Shown here one piece after another: positions 11,571 through 24,110 of a stretch of DNA of 64,000 bases. Positions within the stretch are counted from its first letter, which is position 1. Each line of letters begins with the position of its first letter. Under the pieces are notes generated by a model, which was given only the letters and a program-made list of their open reading frames with translations, ran no database searches and had not been told where the DNA came from. The DNA is from Polytrichum commune. Taxonomy: Eukaryota > Streptophyta > Polytrichopsida > Polytrichales > Polytrichaceae. The stretch spans positions 8,990,001 through 9,054,000 of the forward strand of contig OX485803.1 in assembly GCA_950295325.1 (NCBI GenBank), in the 5' to 3' direction. The translations under genes were made by a program, and so were the position numbers.

Positions 11571-12865
11571 ACAAAATGGGCCATTTTTTCTTCATATTAG
11601 AAAATTATCTATCTATCTTGGAAATACCTTTAAGGTACTTCAAAAACTTAATAAAAATATTTTCCTCATAGTTTTAGGTGCACAATCTCCATTAAGTAGA
11701 AATTCCAATGTCCATTGTTAGTTACCATATTACATAATCACTCATGTCTCCCTAACATCTAAATAATCTATTATGTAGAAGAGGATCCAATTGTGTAGAA
11801 TGTTGAGTAAAGTAATCAAATTATAAAGAATGATGATGACAAACCATTTTGGTCTGCAATACCCTCCTTGCCCAATCAACTAAATCCACCTTATAGTTTG
11901 TTTTTACGTGAATTGTTGGCCCAAAATTTATAAATTGTCAATGATCTTTTGGTTTGTACCTACACCATTGTATTTACACATTTTATGAATAAAACGCTAC
12001 TATTAATGGCTATGAATGGCAAGTATTTGCTATGGGAATTGTGACAATACGATTTGTATGAATGATGGATGATTGATTTTGAGACTTGAATAGCCAAAGA
12101 AATGGATCTCCATGTCCATTTGTAGCGGCTAGGGTTGTCCTAATGGGGTGGTGACAACCACCATATGGCTTCATTTGGGCCACTCACTTAGCAAGCTTGA
12201 TCCAATAGGCAGGGCTCTAGAACCCATCTCCTTGCCCATATCCCTTGACTTTGCCCTCATTTCTCCCAAGGTCGTTGCCACTTAGCTAGTTGGAAGCTCT
12301 TTCTCCACCATCGCCCTCGCCAACTTAATGTTCATTTGCTTCCAACCTCACTGCACATCATCATTCACGAGCCTCTTGCAGTCCCTTGCAACCACCAACT
12401 GCACCTACAGGGGGACTGGGTCTTCTTCATTGCCTTTCTTGTTTGTACCTAGCAAACATGGAACCATCGTGAATGTTGCCACCATGCTACTCCTTTCTTG
12501 AAGTTGTTGTTTGCCATGTTTTTGTTGTCCCTTGTCTTCATGGTATTCTCTTTGTTTTTTGGTCACCTTTGTTTTAATGCCTTGCATGCACACTTGTTTG
12601 TGGTGCCTATGCCGTTGTTTTCCACCTCACTTGAGTAGTTGTTTGTGGTGTCTTTGTCAGTGTTTCTCTAGATCACCTAGCCTACCATCCTTGCTCCTTC
12701 TTCGTTGCCCTTGGTGGACTTGGTCGCCTTCATTGCCATTGTTATTCCTAATCACCTTCATCGCCTTGGTTGGACATGATCACCTTCATCGCTCTTGCTA
12801 GACTTGATTGCCTTCATCACTTGATCAGTTGTATCAGTCTTGACATTGCATTTGCCGTTAATTCA
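11571..12865. other. Intergenic, degenerate low-complexity tract
   Basis: No protein is recognised. Between about 12690 and 12830 there are four to five degenerate units based on CTTGGTCGCCTTCATTGCC, which give a leucine/cysteine-rich frame without meaning. The segment just before 12866 runs without a break into the copia remnant and may be its decayed upstream part. Confidence 0.45.
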
Positions 12866-13450
12866 TTGGCTAGATTTAGTGCTAAGCCAACAAAACGGCA
12901 TTGGAATGGCGTCAAACATATCCTATGATACCTCAAGGGCACTGAGGATCTAGGATTGTTTTATGAAGTTGGAGAGAATAGCAACATCAAAGGATACGTG
13001 GATGCGGGTTACCTTTGTGATCAACACAAACAAGTTATGTTTTTTCTTACACAAAGAGCGGCAATATCTTGGAAATCAACAAAGCATAACCTTGCAGCAA
13101 CATCCTTAAATCATTCAAAAATTATAGCCCTGCACGAGGCTTCCCACAAATGCGTTTGGTTGAGACTAGTGGATGGCTTCATCAAAGGTTCTTGTGGTTT
13201 TCTCAATGTTCTAGAATCTCCAACAATGATCTATGAAGATAATGCAGCATGCTTTGCCCATATAAAGGCGGGCTACATTAAAGGAGACTGAATCAAGCAC
13301 ATCTTACCAAAGATTTTTTCACTCATGAATTATTGGAATCAGATCTAGATGTGATGCAAATTAGGTATTCTGATAACCTAGCAAATTTATTTACTAAGTC
13401 ATTACCAACAACTTAGCATAGGCAACTTGTTCAAGGAATAGGGATGTGGA
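12866..13450 (+). pseudogene. Ty1/copia RNase H remnant
   Basis: The plus strand encodes the C-terminal end of a copia polyprotein: KPTKRHWNGVKHIL, YLKGTEDLGLFY, GYVDAGYL, ISWKSTKHN, LHEASHKCVWLRL, YEDNAACFAHIKAGYIKGD and, after an in-frame TGA, IKHILPK. These are the usual copia RNase H landmarks in the right order. A stop replaces the expected Arg in the GDRTKHI-type motif, and more stops follow. Everything upstream (gag, protease, integrase, most of RT) is missing or unrecognisable. The 3' LTR follows. Confidence 0.85.
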
Positions 13451-13618
13451 GGTTTTTATCCCTACATGACATGTAAATAATGATGTCTAGATCCTTCCAT
13501 TTTTTTTTCCTTCACTCGTGAATTTTTACCTCAATTGTGAGGATTTTTATCACGGTAAGGTTTTTAACAAAGGAAGGCAACATGATGTCTGAACTAGACT
13601 TGGTGTGTCTAAGGGAAG

Positions 13619-13931
13619 TGTTATGACACTACCGTCGATGACTAGGTGTCCGGAGACCCAACCTCGTCATCATGATATACATAAGATATCACGTTGTCAA
13701 TGACGCCTCGTCGTTGAAGACGCCTCGTCGTCATAGGATGGCAACTAGGTGTCGGTATGGTGCCCCATCATCTTAGGAGGTGCTGATGATCAAAGACCTT
13801 AAATGGACACCGAGGTTTAGAGAGAAGATAATAGAACTCTCAGTCTTGCTCTCTAACTCTCAAGGATTATGCAATCTTGCTTGCTTGATGTGCTTCTCAT
13901 TTTGTATACATTTTGTACCCGCTTTGTAACA
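13619..13931 (+). mobile_element. 3' LTR of the copia remnant
   Basis: The sequence begins TGTTATGACA directly after a purine tract (AAGGGAAG), the expected polypurine tract, and ends GTAACA, giving a TGTTA/TAACA inverted end. Length is 313 bp, normal for a copia LTR. A matching 5' LTR is not in the window. The right boundary falls exactly where an R1-like sequence starts (CACTTCTCCTAGGATA), so the boundary could be off if R1 belongs to the element. Confidence 0.6.
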
Positions 13932-14010
13932 CACTTCTCCTAGGATATGAAACCCACAATTAGTATGAGATGGTTATGTGATAGAAAATGCTACTTTTTC
14001 TCTTACAATA
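13932..14010 (+). repeat. R1 repeat, 5' fragment
   Basis: CACTTCTCCTAGGATA, then a match to GAGATGGTTATGTG, corresponds to the first 70 bases of the R1 copy at 53828. The similarity then fades. The fragment abuts the copia LTR. Confidence 0.5.
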
Positions 14011-14557
14011 CAATTGAAACGAGGCTCACTTTGTGTTGGAGTGTCTCCTATATAATCCCATTAGGGATAAATGTTCATTAATATCTAAGAATGTAGTATT
14101 AGGGAGCCTCAAGTCTATTTTTTCAGTTGAAATTGAGTTGACATTAGTCTCTATTAGGCTACAGAGCTGAGTGGGTTGAAATTGCCAAAATCATGGCCCA
14201 GTAAATTGAAAGTGCCATGGTGCATAGCATATTGTATGTGTAATGTATGTGCAGATTGTTCACACAAAATTTCTACTACTTATAGTAAGATAGGGTGATT
14301 ATAATTATGTGGCTCTAAAATTTATATATAATGATAGGGTGTTAGAAAATACCATCTAGTAGAAATTTATCTACTTATAGGGTGAAAAATATTCAACAAC
14401 TAAGGAAGGTAAATACCCTCCCCCCTTAAATAAGGGGTCTTGTACGTATATACATAAATCAAGTGTAGGTGCACCCCTCGTGATCCCCCCTTATAAGGCC
14501 ATGGTGGGGCTTGACGGCCCAACTTAATTTAACTCAACTTAAAATTAAATTAAAGTA
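14011..14557. other. Intergenic, no gene recognised
   Basis: No conserved protein. About 14420-14450 reads like a promoter-type region (a CCCTTAAATAAGGGG inverted pair, then TATATACATAAATC), which could be a decayed LTR, but I found no partner repeat. Confidence 0.35.
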
Positions 14558-14826
14558 GACGTGTCTAATTACAACATATGAATAATGTGGATGCCTATAT
14601 TTGAATGGTATGTGGTTTAGTGTGGCTAGGAGAATAGACATATTTAAAAAAACACCTTTTTAAGAGAGAATGTACAATGTTTTCAAATTGCAATAACCAC
14701 TCTAGGGTCAATAGTCAACATAATTTGGGGGGGGAGGGGCTGGCCTATATGACCATTTAAGAAGCAAAAAAAATCCCACTATGACAATGAATAAGATATT
14801 CGTACGATCTCCAAAATTTATGAAGT
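14558..14826 (-). repeat. R1 repeat copy
   Basis: This reverse-orientation copy aligns with 44105-44362, sharing TTTGAATGGTATGTGGTT, TAGTCAACATAATTTGGGGG and AATAAGATATTCGTACGATC. It also matches the reverse complement of 53828-54060. The G-rich run lies at the same place in both minus-strand copies. Confidence 0.65.
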
Positions 14827-17737
14827 TTTTGTGCCATGGTTTCTTAGGTTATGGATGCATATTATGGATGTATAGTGGCTTTTGTGGGCGTGTCAGTATT
14901 TTATGGTATTTTATGGTATTTGGTGTGTGTATTCTATGGTATTTGGTGGGATGGTGAGGATCATGTGCAAGTCATCGTATTTTATTGAGTGATGGGTTCT
15001 TTATGGTTGGATATGATTATAGTGGTGGTTGAAGGGTCTTCTTTGGAAGCCATTCTTGCTTCATGTATGGCTTCTATGATGGAGTTGTGGTCTGGGTGTG
15101 GGCTAATCCAGTGCATGTCCATTTTGATGATTTTGCTAATCCTAGTGAGTTGAAGATTAGATCTATGTTCTATGGCAAATTACATTGTGTAAATTGCATG
15201 GGGCATGTGAGGGGCAACGAGTAGTATGATTGTGTGATTTGATTCGCGATGATTAATAAGTTTATATGGATGGTGAAGAGTTTGGTAATTGTTGTTGTTG
15301 GTGGTGATAATTTTTTTTCCTAGCCCAATTGGGAAACAAGTGGGAATAGGGTAGCTGATGACATGAAATTTCCTAAATTAGGCATATTTGAATAGGCCAT
15401 TGTTTTGAGATATTGAAAAGAAGAGATAAGAAGGACTCTAGTATGATAGATACAAATATGTACGTTGAAATCCCCACATGTTTTGTAGAAGGCATATATG
15501 GCTAGGAATTTCAAGTGAGGAGGGAGTTCAAAATAAATTTTCTGTGATACCAAAACTCTATTGGATTTTTTTGACTTTCCAGTCACATCTTGAATAAAAT
15601 ATTAGACACAACCTGTCTTGAATGATCGAAGTGTGATTTATATTGGCTAGTCAAGTGTCTAATGTTGGATAGTTGCATTGCATCTAGGGTGATTATACTG
15701 GAATGCATGTGTTTGTGACTAACTTCAATGTTGAAGTTTAATTCTGGTCTAATTTATTAGGTCATTAAGTAATTCCTTGGCCTTGAATTTTAATATTATT
15801 TCCGTACTAAGAATATGTTGAATACCCACCTCAGGTGGGTTGGTCTCAGTGCATGTGAATTGATAGTGAGATTTTGGAATGCTTAAACCATGGTCTTCGG
15901 TCATTTTGTATGATGAGTTGTTATCTTTGAAGTTGAGAGAGGAGGAGTGATTCCTCAATCCTAAATTGGTCATTACCTTGTTGTGCATCTGAACTCTACA
16001 GTCATTCAATATAGTGAATGGACTCAATGAAGGATTTGTGCAAGCTCGTTGGAATGTGATGAGTGGATTGGGACCTTTTGTGTTTGAATAAAATTTACTT
16101 CATGAGACTGCATTCCTCAGCTGAGAAACACCACTTGAATAACTGAACACAGACAATAATCTTCTTCTTAAATGGTCTTGATGTTAGACTCAACTTATGT
16201 GAGAATTTTTTGGTTGGACTGGCCTGGAAAATGCTCAATAAGACCATGGTCTGTCCAGAGATGTGAATCCCCAATTTTTGAGACTGGAATCGGCAAGAGC
16301 AATTATTATCTGTGATCAGGAGGTTGAGGGAATGATATGGATCTCATTGAGAAAGAATGGTGAAGAGGTGTGTGTCGAGAATGAAACACAAACCTCGAGT
16401 TATAATTGGAATCTGGATGTACACAGTTGCAGAAGAGATTTGAGTTAATTCAGTTCCGAACAGCGTCACTGTATTTCTGAGTGGCCGTTGTTGTAATATG
16501 AGAGATCTTTCTCTCAGAACCTGATGAGTCTATTGTCTGAAGGTCTGTGGCTGAATAGCCAAAGGTTTGTCTCCCCTTGACTCTTTTGCAGGACAGGTGA
16601 GATGAAAGAATCATGCAGATGACGGTTGACCTCGAAAGAAAGGAGTTGAACCAGAAGGAAGCTTGAACCCGCAGCTGGGGAATTAGTAGGTCTTGAGTAT
16701 GTTTCTACTCATGATTCATGACATTATCTTGTGCTGCATAATTTTAGAAGGATTCAGATATAACATTATGGTAAAGGAACACTTCTTCATCAATAGTCTT
16801 TAACTACTCAATGAATGTAATTGATAAAGTCATGTGTATAGGATGCTGGAAATAAACTCAAATAGGCTGATGAGTTGTATTTTGATATGCACACGAAGGA
16901 TTTAGGCTATTGACTATAATGGAAATCGGTCCTGATTGTAATTGATCAAAGTAGGAAGTAGCGAGAAAGGCTAGGTTGAGCGAAGAGTTACTGGTGACTC
17001 GAGAGTGAATGAAACTTAGCAATAATGGCAGGCAAATATCTGATTGTCCTCTTGTCAAGAATGCCTTATTATATAAGTAACCAAGCTGCCATACAAATGG
17101 TCAGTAGTCATGTTCACCATCCCACGACCTGAATCTCTTCAGCAAGAAAAGATAGAAAATACTTTTGTAGTAAACTCACTAAAGGCTATATCCCTGTGTT
17201 AGGTGTCGTTGTAGAATTTGAGATTGATTCTATGAGCTTCACCTGAGATACAACCTACAGAGGAAATGTCACATGAAGAGACAATAGAGTGACCTTTAGT
17301 TATTCAACAACAGACTTTACCTTTCAACTACACTAAATATGATATTTAGTGTTTGATTATATTTAATGTTGTTACCACCTACCCTGCTCAACACTAATTT
17401 CAATTCTTTGAAAATTAGTGGTAAAAGATATGTTAAAAGATATGCTAGAATTCTCCTTTTATCATTGTTATTTTATTTTTCCATATCCTTACTAACATTA
17501 AAGTCAAACATGTAACTTCCACATATCACCGTAGTTGATATTTAGTGTTTGAGTTTACATTTAATGTTACTCTTCCACAATCACTAGTAATCACAAGGGT
17601 TAACTTTAGAGCATGTAGGTAGTAATTGTGTTGGCAGGGAGAAGACAAGTCTAGCTGAGGATAAATATAAAGGGTAATTAAGGAGCATGTTAGTAGTATG
17701 AAGTCGGTTGTTATGAAGCCTCATGGCCCATGGGAGA
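14827..17737. other. Intergenic, no gene recognised
   Basis: Short frames exist on both strands but none matches a family I know, and none has the codon texture of the two real genes. Around 17300-17600 there are two related AT-rich units containing GATATTTAGTGTTTGA. The last 8 bases (17730-17737) are the left target-site duplication of the next element. Confidence 0.4.
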
Positions 17738-18242
17738 CCCGGGTACGCAACTCCCGTATTATATGGTCCTGATTATAATCACTTATAATGCGTTTTAGTC
17801 CAATATTGAGTGATACAATTTGTTTTAATGTAGGAAACCCTTGTAGCCCTTCTAACAAGGAATCCAAAAATGTAATTATATATAGGAAATGAATATATTT
17901 TGAAGCATATAATTGCATTAAAAACCTAATTATATGATTTTTTTAATACATGTACCATAGGTCAAACTACCCAACTTTTTGGACTTTTTAATAAAAATTT
18001 AACATTGTGAATGACTTATAATTTTAATGGGAGGCAACTATTCGTGGCTTATAATTCTAATTGGAGGCAAATATTCATGTGGATTTTTTTAAATTATGTA
18101 TAGGCAACTTACTGGTCTAACTGTTGGGATAAAAAACTAATGATTTGTGTTAGGATATAGTTGAGGTATGTATTTTTAAGACCATATACATCATATGGTG
18201 CCCCGACTACTCAAGGGTATCATGGGGTATTTTCAAAATATC

Positions 18243-18300
18243 ATGGGTTCCCGGTTTAGGGTTAGGGCTTAGGGTTTGAGGCTTCTATATATTCGCTTTG
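18243..18300 (+). promoter_or_regulatory. Possible promoter inside the transposon (telo-box plus TATA)
   Basis: GTTAGGGCTTAGGGTTTGAG contains telo-box-like TTAGGG/AGGGTTT motifs common in plant promoters. It is followed by CTATATATTC, a good TATA box, at about 18286-18295. The ORF start at 18436 lies about 140 bases downstream, a normal leader length. Function is inferred. Confidence 0.4.
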
Positions 18301-18435
18301 AAGCTTTTGTGTTCGGTTTTGGAGCCTTTGTGTCTTTGCTTTGGAGTGTGCCGCTTTGCTTTGGAGCCTTTGTGTCGTCGCTTTGGAGTGTGCTTGTGCT
18401 CATTTGGGAGGGTCATCCTTGGCTTAAACAAACAC

Positions 18436-18630
18436 ATGGATTGTGAGATGAAGCGTAAAGGCTCATGTAGTGGAGGTAGAGATAGGGAGAAGGAATATGT
18501 TACACCTGTAATTGCCACAACGCCTTCCAAAAGAGGGAGACCTCGAAAGGACCCTCTATCATTTGTGAATACTAATCCGACATCTACATTGAATACCCCT
18601 CTTAGACGCTCTACAAAGTTAAAAAACTAG
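18436..18630 (+). CDS. Small basic AT-hook protein, hypothetical
   Basis: A 64-codon frame starts at MDCEMKRKG and ends KLKN before TAG. Residues 29-40 read TTPSKRGRPRKD, a textbook AT-hook (RGRP core with flanking basic residues), which binds the minor groove of AT-rich DNA. The rest is rich in Ser/Thr and basic residues, with no membrane segment. The frame is open further upstream (from about 18298) through degenerate repeats of CTTTGGAGCCTTTGTGTC, which is probably leader, so I prefer the internal ATG. It lies wholly inside an 8-bp-duplication transposon and may be a fragment of a captured host gene or an accessory transposon protein. Expression is unknown and a chance ORF is possible. Confidence 0.35.
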   Translation: MDCEMKRKGSCSGGRDREKEYVTPVIATTPSKRGRPRKDPLSFVNTNPTSTLNTPLRRSTKLKN

Positions 18631-18848
18631 GTGTTTCAATTGTTTATATACGTTAGAGTTTTTTTTTTAATAAATATGCAACCCAACTTTTTTTTCATCT
18701 CATATATTTAATTTGGTCTTCACCCAACTTTTTGATCATTTTAATTTGATATAATTTGATATAATTTTTACAAAAGCCGTTCTCTAAGCCGTTTTTAATA
18801 CGATGCCCCCTGCGTATAATATGGGAGTTGCATACCTGGGATGGGAGA

Positions 18849-21800
18849 ACTCCACTAGGCTAATATGAAGCCAAGTGGATTAGAATGGATTGGTGGTAAT
18901 CTAGCTAACTACTTGTAACTCCTTTTCAACATGTCTTTACCTTTACTTTACTTACTTGAGACACCTAGATGATAGAAATCACCTCTGAAGTTCTTTCATG
19001 AGTGTTTCCCTAGCTTTTTTCCTATCCAAAATCTAAACTACAATGATTTTTCTTTTTTCTTTTTTCTTTGGGAGTATTGTGACGTATCTTTGGATCAACC
19101 ATAGAATTATGTGGCAAAGTTGGACATATGGTTTGCAATGTTTTGGGTGATCTATCCCGCAATTATTGGAGTTGGGTAAGCGGGATGGTGGCAAGGATGG
19201 TTCCGATGTGGTCAAATATATGGGCTTTATGCACTTAGATTTGGATTATGATCTTGGGGATAGTGATGTCCTTGTCTAGGTTGCATTCTTTGATGGTTAG
19301 GGTTACGTTTGGTGCTTCAATGGGTGGTTTGCATGAAATCCTCACACTTTTTCTAGAGTACTTCTACTACATGTCGGGGGTCATTACTTCCAACAGAAGA
19401 CCCCTCACTGACATTTGAGCTTGCTTCAAGCGTTGCTTCCAATATTTTCTTGATGATGTTGTTATAAATGTCTTTATATGGCAAAAAGAAGGCTAGTTGG
19501 CGACCCAGTGCATTGCAAGCCACAAACGTTGCACCCATCATCACAACCAATAGATATCATTAAAAACATGTTGGATACCACTTATGATGCATAAACTACA
19601 TGGTAGGCTAATAAGTACCTACTAATATCTCTAGATTTACAATGATTTTGTTTTGAGGTAAGCCATATTCCATGAAACCCATCATAAATGTGAGGCTCTT
19701 TTCACAAGAGCCCCTTCAAGCTTCATTATGAGAGTCTAATGTCAGGTCCTTAACATTGACATTATTGAAAACAACATCACCTCTAAAAGCATTAACTTGT
19801 GGAGACGACTCTCCACTACAAACTACCGGACACTTGTATCCTAGGTTCAGGTGTTGTGCATAGTGTTTTTCATAAAAGAAAATTAGTTAAATAAATACGT
19901 CTATGGAGGAAAAACAAAAGAATTGTCATAAAAATTTGATTTTATACAAATTAAAATTAAAAATCAAAATCAAAATCCATGTCCAACAACAAATATTGTA
20001 TTTGTTCCAATGTGGGAAAATAGATCTAAAACCTGATTGGGGCATAGGAAGACCTTCAAGAAGGTCATAAATGCCCAAATCATCGCCATATTAATTGGAC
20101 GTTTGTCCCCCATCCCAAACTAGTTTATACTAGACATCATAAAAGACAAAGCACATTGGTAATTAGTGAATGTAAAGTTAATGTAACAAACATGAAAGAA
20201 ATTGAAAGGGTTAGAAAGACAAACTTGTGCAAGGTATTTTTTGAATGCATCCCACAACCTCAAAGGCATCAATATCTCTTATTAGAATTTCTTTATTTTT
20301 CCCTTCTCCTTCCCTTTTGATTCCCCATTGAGGACATCATGTCCATTAAATTCTCAATAATGCAAAGGAAATCTCTAGTAGTGACAAGATGTAAACAAAC
20401 TACAATGTCCTAATTTTAATGTCACATTGCACTTTTCACAACCAATGAGTTAAAATAAATCCTATGATCAATGGCTTTTACATCATATAAAATAGAATTC
20501 ATGTATGTGATAGAATGTTAATAACAAGAGGTTTAAGGAAAAATATATTGTACTACCAATTTTTTACATCATTTAAGAGATTTTGTGTCAATTACATATC
20601 TAGGGTCATACCCCCCCTAATATATATATGTATATATATATATATTGATTCAACTTGTGTAGGAAAAATTTACAATAGATTTGAAATTCATGAATATAGT
20701 ACGACCCTTGCTAGGGGAACCTATTCTAGGAGCTAGACATGGATTTTGAACAACCATATGCCATCCATTGTTCTTAAGTAGAGGACAAATTGAAGATCCA
20801 ACCAAAGGAGTGGGAGATTTTTGTTCTGAGATACATATATGTCATCCATCTACATAATTGAAGACAACTTACCAACTTTGGCCACTTTCCCTTGAGGTAT
20901 GCCATCCTCCACCTGATCCATGAAGAGAATGTTTTTATCTACTAAACTCACTTGTCCTTTGTCATCCTTGGCTCTGAACTTTTCAAACTAGGTATCACCC
21001 ACTCCATCTCCTGTTGTTTGACTATATATAGTAGACCTATGCAAGAGAATAGCTGATCCTACTAGGTCATGTTTGGCAAGGCTAGTAATGCGCCTTTTAA
21101 AGGCCAACTCACTCAATAGACAAGATGTATCTAGCACTTCCAATCACCATCCCACCTTCTCCAAATGATGCAACCCATAAGTTTCTAGAATCCAAAGTTG
21201 TACATGCAATTGGGTCCATTGGAGATTTCCAAAGTGTCATAATGCTTGGCGTAGGAATGCCAAGAGGTAGAAGAATATGCTCATGATATCTACATGCATA
21301 CATAAATAAGATGAAGATTAGAATTTAAAGACAAAGCTCAAAATTAACAAAGAAAACAATGTTGAAGGAGGGATTTTTACATAAATTGAGCTTTATAAGA
21401 GTCTGACCAATATTACAAGCCATGAAGAGGACTTAATGAATTGCAAATGAAAAGAGGCCCCCAAGCAAAAGACAAAAATACATGTACCTTGCAAGAATAC
21501 TCCTCGAAACTTTCTCCAAGTCCATTGATCCTTTGGCAAGTTTGATTTATGGATGGCAGTTGGCACATTTACAAAAAAAATCCCTAAAGAAGTAAAGCCA
21601 CATGAGTCTTCTTCTCCACTCATCAATGTATGCATCAAATGAAAGATTACCCTGTGGAATACATGAATATGAGTAGTCTCATTGCATGTCTTCAAGCTTC
21701 TTAGAGGCATGTGCGGTCAACTATGAAAATGGCATATGTGATTATTGATTGATATGAAATGAGTAGGTGTATTATCAAAAGAAGAGATCAAAATTAGGAA

Positions 21801-22449
21801 TAGTGAGGAGCACCTTGAACAGTTGAACCAATAAGTTTCTTTGTAAAGGAAGAGGTCAAGTTCTTTGTGTGAGCCCAAAAGGGTGCCCACATTTAGTCTT
21901 AGACCCTTGAAACGTTAGTTGATGCACTTTGAAGTAGCATGTTACTTCATAAAAATATAAAAAGAGTGAAATGTTAGTCTTAGAAGTACCATGTTGTAAG
22001 AGGCTAGGATGTGAGTTGTTATTGTGTTTTTACCTTCGGAAGGATTTGAGTGAATGAGGATAGGTAAGGAGAACTTGGATTGAGTAGTTAGTGAATAGGC
22101 TAGTACAAATGGATGGAGACAACCAAAGTGACTCAAGAGGCAAGTGCATTCGAATTGGGATGAATGGAGGATCACATGGAGCGCACAAGTGGACCACCTC
22201 ATCATGGCCACTTAATGGGGAAGGCCCAAGGAAGAATGCAAGGTGGAGGATAAGCAAATTCTCAAAGCACCAATCAAATCACGAGTTAAGCATCGTGGTT
22301 TGAATTAAGTGGTGAGCGACGATTTGGGAAAGTAAGGGGAGAAAGTTATGGCGGCGGAAAGCGAAGGAGGCTAAGTTTGGGTTGAAGCATCCCAAGTTTG
22401 GTAAAGTGTGGTAGGTAGAAAGCCAAGGCTAGTTAAATGTTCGAATTAG
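18849..22449. other. Intergenic, no gene recognised
   Basis: No frame matches a known family. A TA-rich microsatellite lies at 20619-20645. The sequence is AT-rich and full of stops. Confidence 0.45.
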
Positions 22450-24110
22450 GATCTTTGTTGATCATTTGAGGGAGGAAGGCTTAGAAGATAGGATTGGCGC
22501 CTACTAAGTAGGAGGAAATCTCAAGGGCTTATCGTGAGCCTTGAGGGTGCTCACCCCCTCAAGCTTACTATATAATCCCTCATTCTTCCCTCACTCATCC
22601 TCTCTTTCCTTTGTGCTCCAAGGCACCCCACGAGTTATAAGTGTGGGTGTGGGAAGCCATATTGGAGCACATGTGTGTGCTTAGTTTTTAGTTTGAGAGC
22701 CAAGGCTTGTTAGCCTTGAAGAGGGCTTGACCTCTTGGTAGAATTAGTGTTGACGTGAAGGATTTTAAAGTTAATTCATGATTCCAATTTGTGGTACTTA
22801 AAGTTCATGTTTTGAATACACATGGTTGCAAGTTCCATGTTTAAGAGTTGAGCACTTGATGTTGTGATGAGTGCAAAAATATACTTGTGTGGATTAGTTA
22901 GTCTTAGTGAAGTTAGGAAATTCTCTCTCCCCCTCTCCTCTCTAGGATTTTAGGATTTTAGGATTAGAGAAGAATTGTGTGATTAGAAAGGGGTTGTTAG
23001 TAAAATTAGGGAAATTAGGTAGGAAGATTAGTTAAGGGCTTGAATAATTAGTGAGGTAGTTGGGGATTACAACTACAAAGTTGTGGGTTCATGAAGGAGC
23101 TGGGTTTATGAAGGAGCTGGGTTTGTTTAGTTAGAAAGTAAAGAGCTGGGTTTATGAAGGAGCTGGGTTTGTTTAGTTAGAAAGTAAAGAGCTGGGTTTA
23201 TGAAGGACCTGGGTTTGTTTAGTTAGAAGCTAAGGAGCTGGGTTCATGAAGGAGTTGGGTTTATGAAGGAGCTGGGTTTATGAAGGAGCTGGGTTTATGA
23301 AGGAGCTGGGTTTGTTTAGTTAGAAGCTAAGAAGCTGGGTTTATGAAGGAGCTGGGTTTATGAAGGAGCTAGGTTTATGTAATTAGAAAGTAAAGAGATG
23401 GGTTCATGAAGGAGCTTAGTAGATAGCCTACCTAATTAGCTCATAGACAAGTAGTTAGTTACATTATGCTAGTTAGTGTTATGGTGGCTTTCACAAGTAA
23501 ATGTATTTGAGATTGACTATAGAGAATAGTGTTTTTTTTAACACTTGCATCCTCTCTTTAAAAATAAACCACGTGCACAAATTAATGGAGAATGTGGAGC
23601 ACTCTCGCGATGGCAAGACAAAGGAAGCAAAGACCAAAGGTGCGAGGGAGAGATTGACATAAGTCACATAAGTATTTCTTAATACTTAAAGGCTTATGTA
23701 CGGTATGGAGACACCAAGTGAGACCTCTTATAGTAGCGATACGGAATACACAAGTGATAGTTCAAGTGGTAGTATAGAGTCAACGGCACGGACTCCATTT
23801 AGGAGAGGGATATCCTTAAGGGCTTGTGTAGCTAAAGCGGCCGGATGGACGTTAGAAGCAAACAAAGACAAAATAGCACCCGAGCATAAGGAGGTTAAAA
23901 TAACATAGTTAACTTGTGTATTCTCCACATACGTATTGAAATTGTACATTGAGTTGTTAAAAGTGAAATTCCAGTTAAATCCAAGACCACTTGAAGGGTG
24001 AACCTTGCACTATGGACTCATCCAAGTCCAAATCCAATACCGCGGAGGAATGTGAGCCCAAACCCACTACTCGGACTACGGACGCTTAAGGGTGGGGGGT
24101 TTGGCCTCAC
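22450..24110 (+). other. Possible non-autonomous retroelement region
   Basis: About 22555-22630 looks like a promoter/leader (CTATATAATCCCTC followed by pyrimidine-rich sequence). It is followed by a minisatellite (23090-23400), a Ser/Thr-rich 70-codon frame (23696-23908, SSDTEYTSDSSSGS) and a 25-codon frame ending just before a purine-rich GGGTGGGGGG tract at about 24091-24100. Order and composition would suit a large non-autonomous LTR element, but I could not find paired LTRs, and no protein is recognised. Confidence 0.25.
23090..23400 (+). repeat. Minisatellite with a two-level unit
   Basis: The base unit is GAGCTGGGTTTATGAAG (17 bp). Every few units it is extended by TTTGTTTAGTTAGAAAGTAAA to make a longer repeat of about 50 bp. 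More than a dozen base units occur with single-base variants (GACCTGG, GAGTTGG). The mixture of two nested periods implies repeated unequal exchange. Confidence 0.85.

Larger units (their letters stand above)
17738..18840 (+). mobile_element. DNA transposon with 8-bp target duplication carrying an AT-hook ORF
   Basis: Ends are CCCGGGTACGCAACTCCC and the complement of CCCAGGTATGCAACTCCC, and the match continues through GTATTATA with four mismatches in 26. The direct repeat ATGGGAGA flanks the unit at 17730-17737 and 18841-18848. An 8-bp duplication fits hAT or P superfamilies, although the CCC ends are not the usual hAT CAGG. The 1103-bp body has no transposase, so it is non-autonomous. Its centre holds a TATA-like sequence and a small basic reading frame (18436-18630). 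Confidence 0.8.

Noticed and set aside
14880-14945. Short TATGGTATT repeats
   Set aside because: Only three imperfect copies in AT-rich DNA; within chance.
23090-23400. CRISPR-like repeat array
   Set aside because: Units are contiguous with no unique spacers, and the genome is a plant's.
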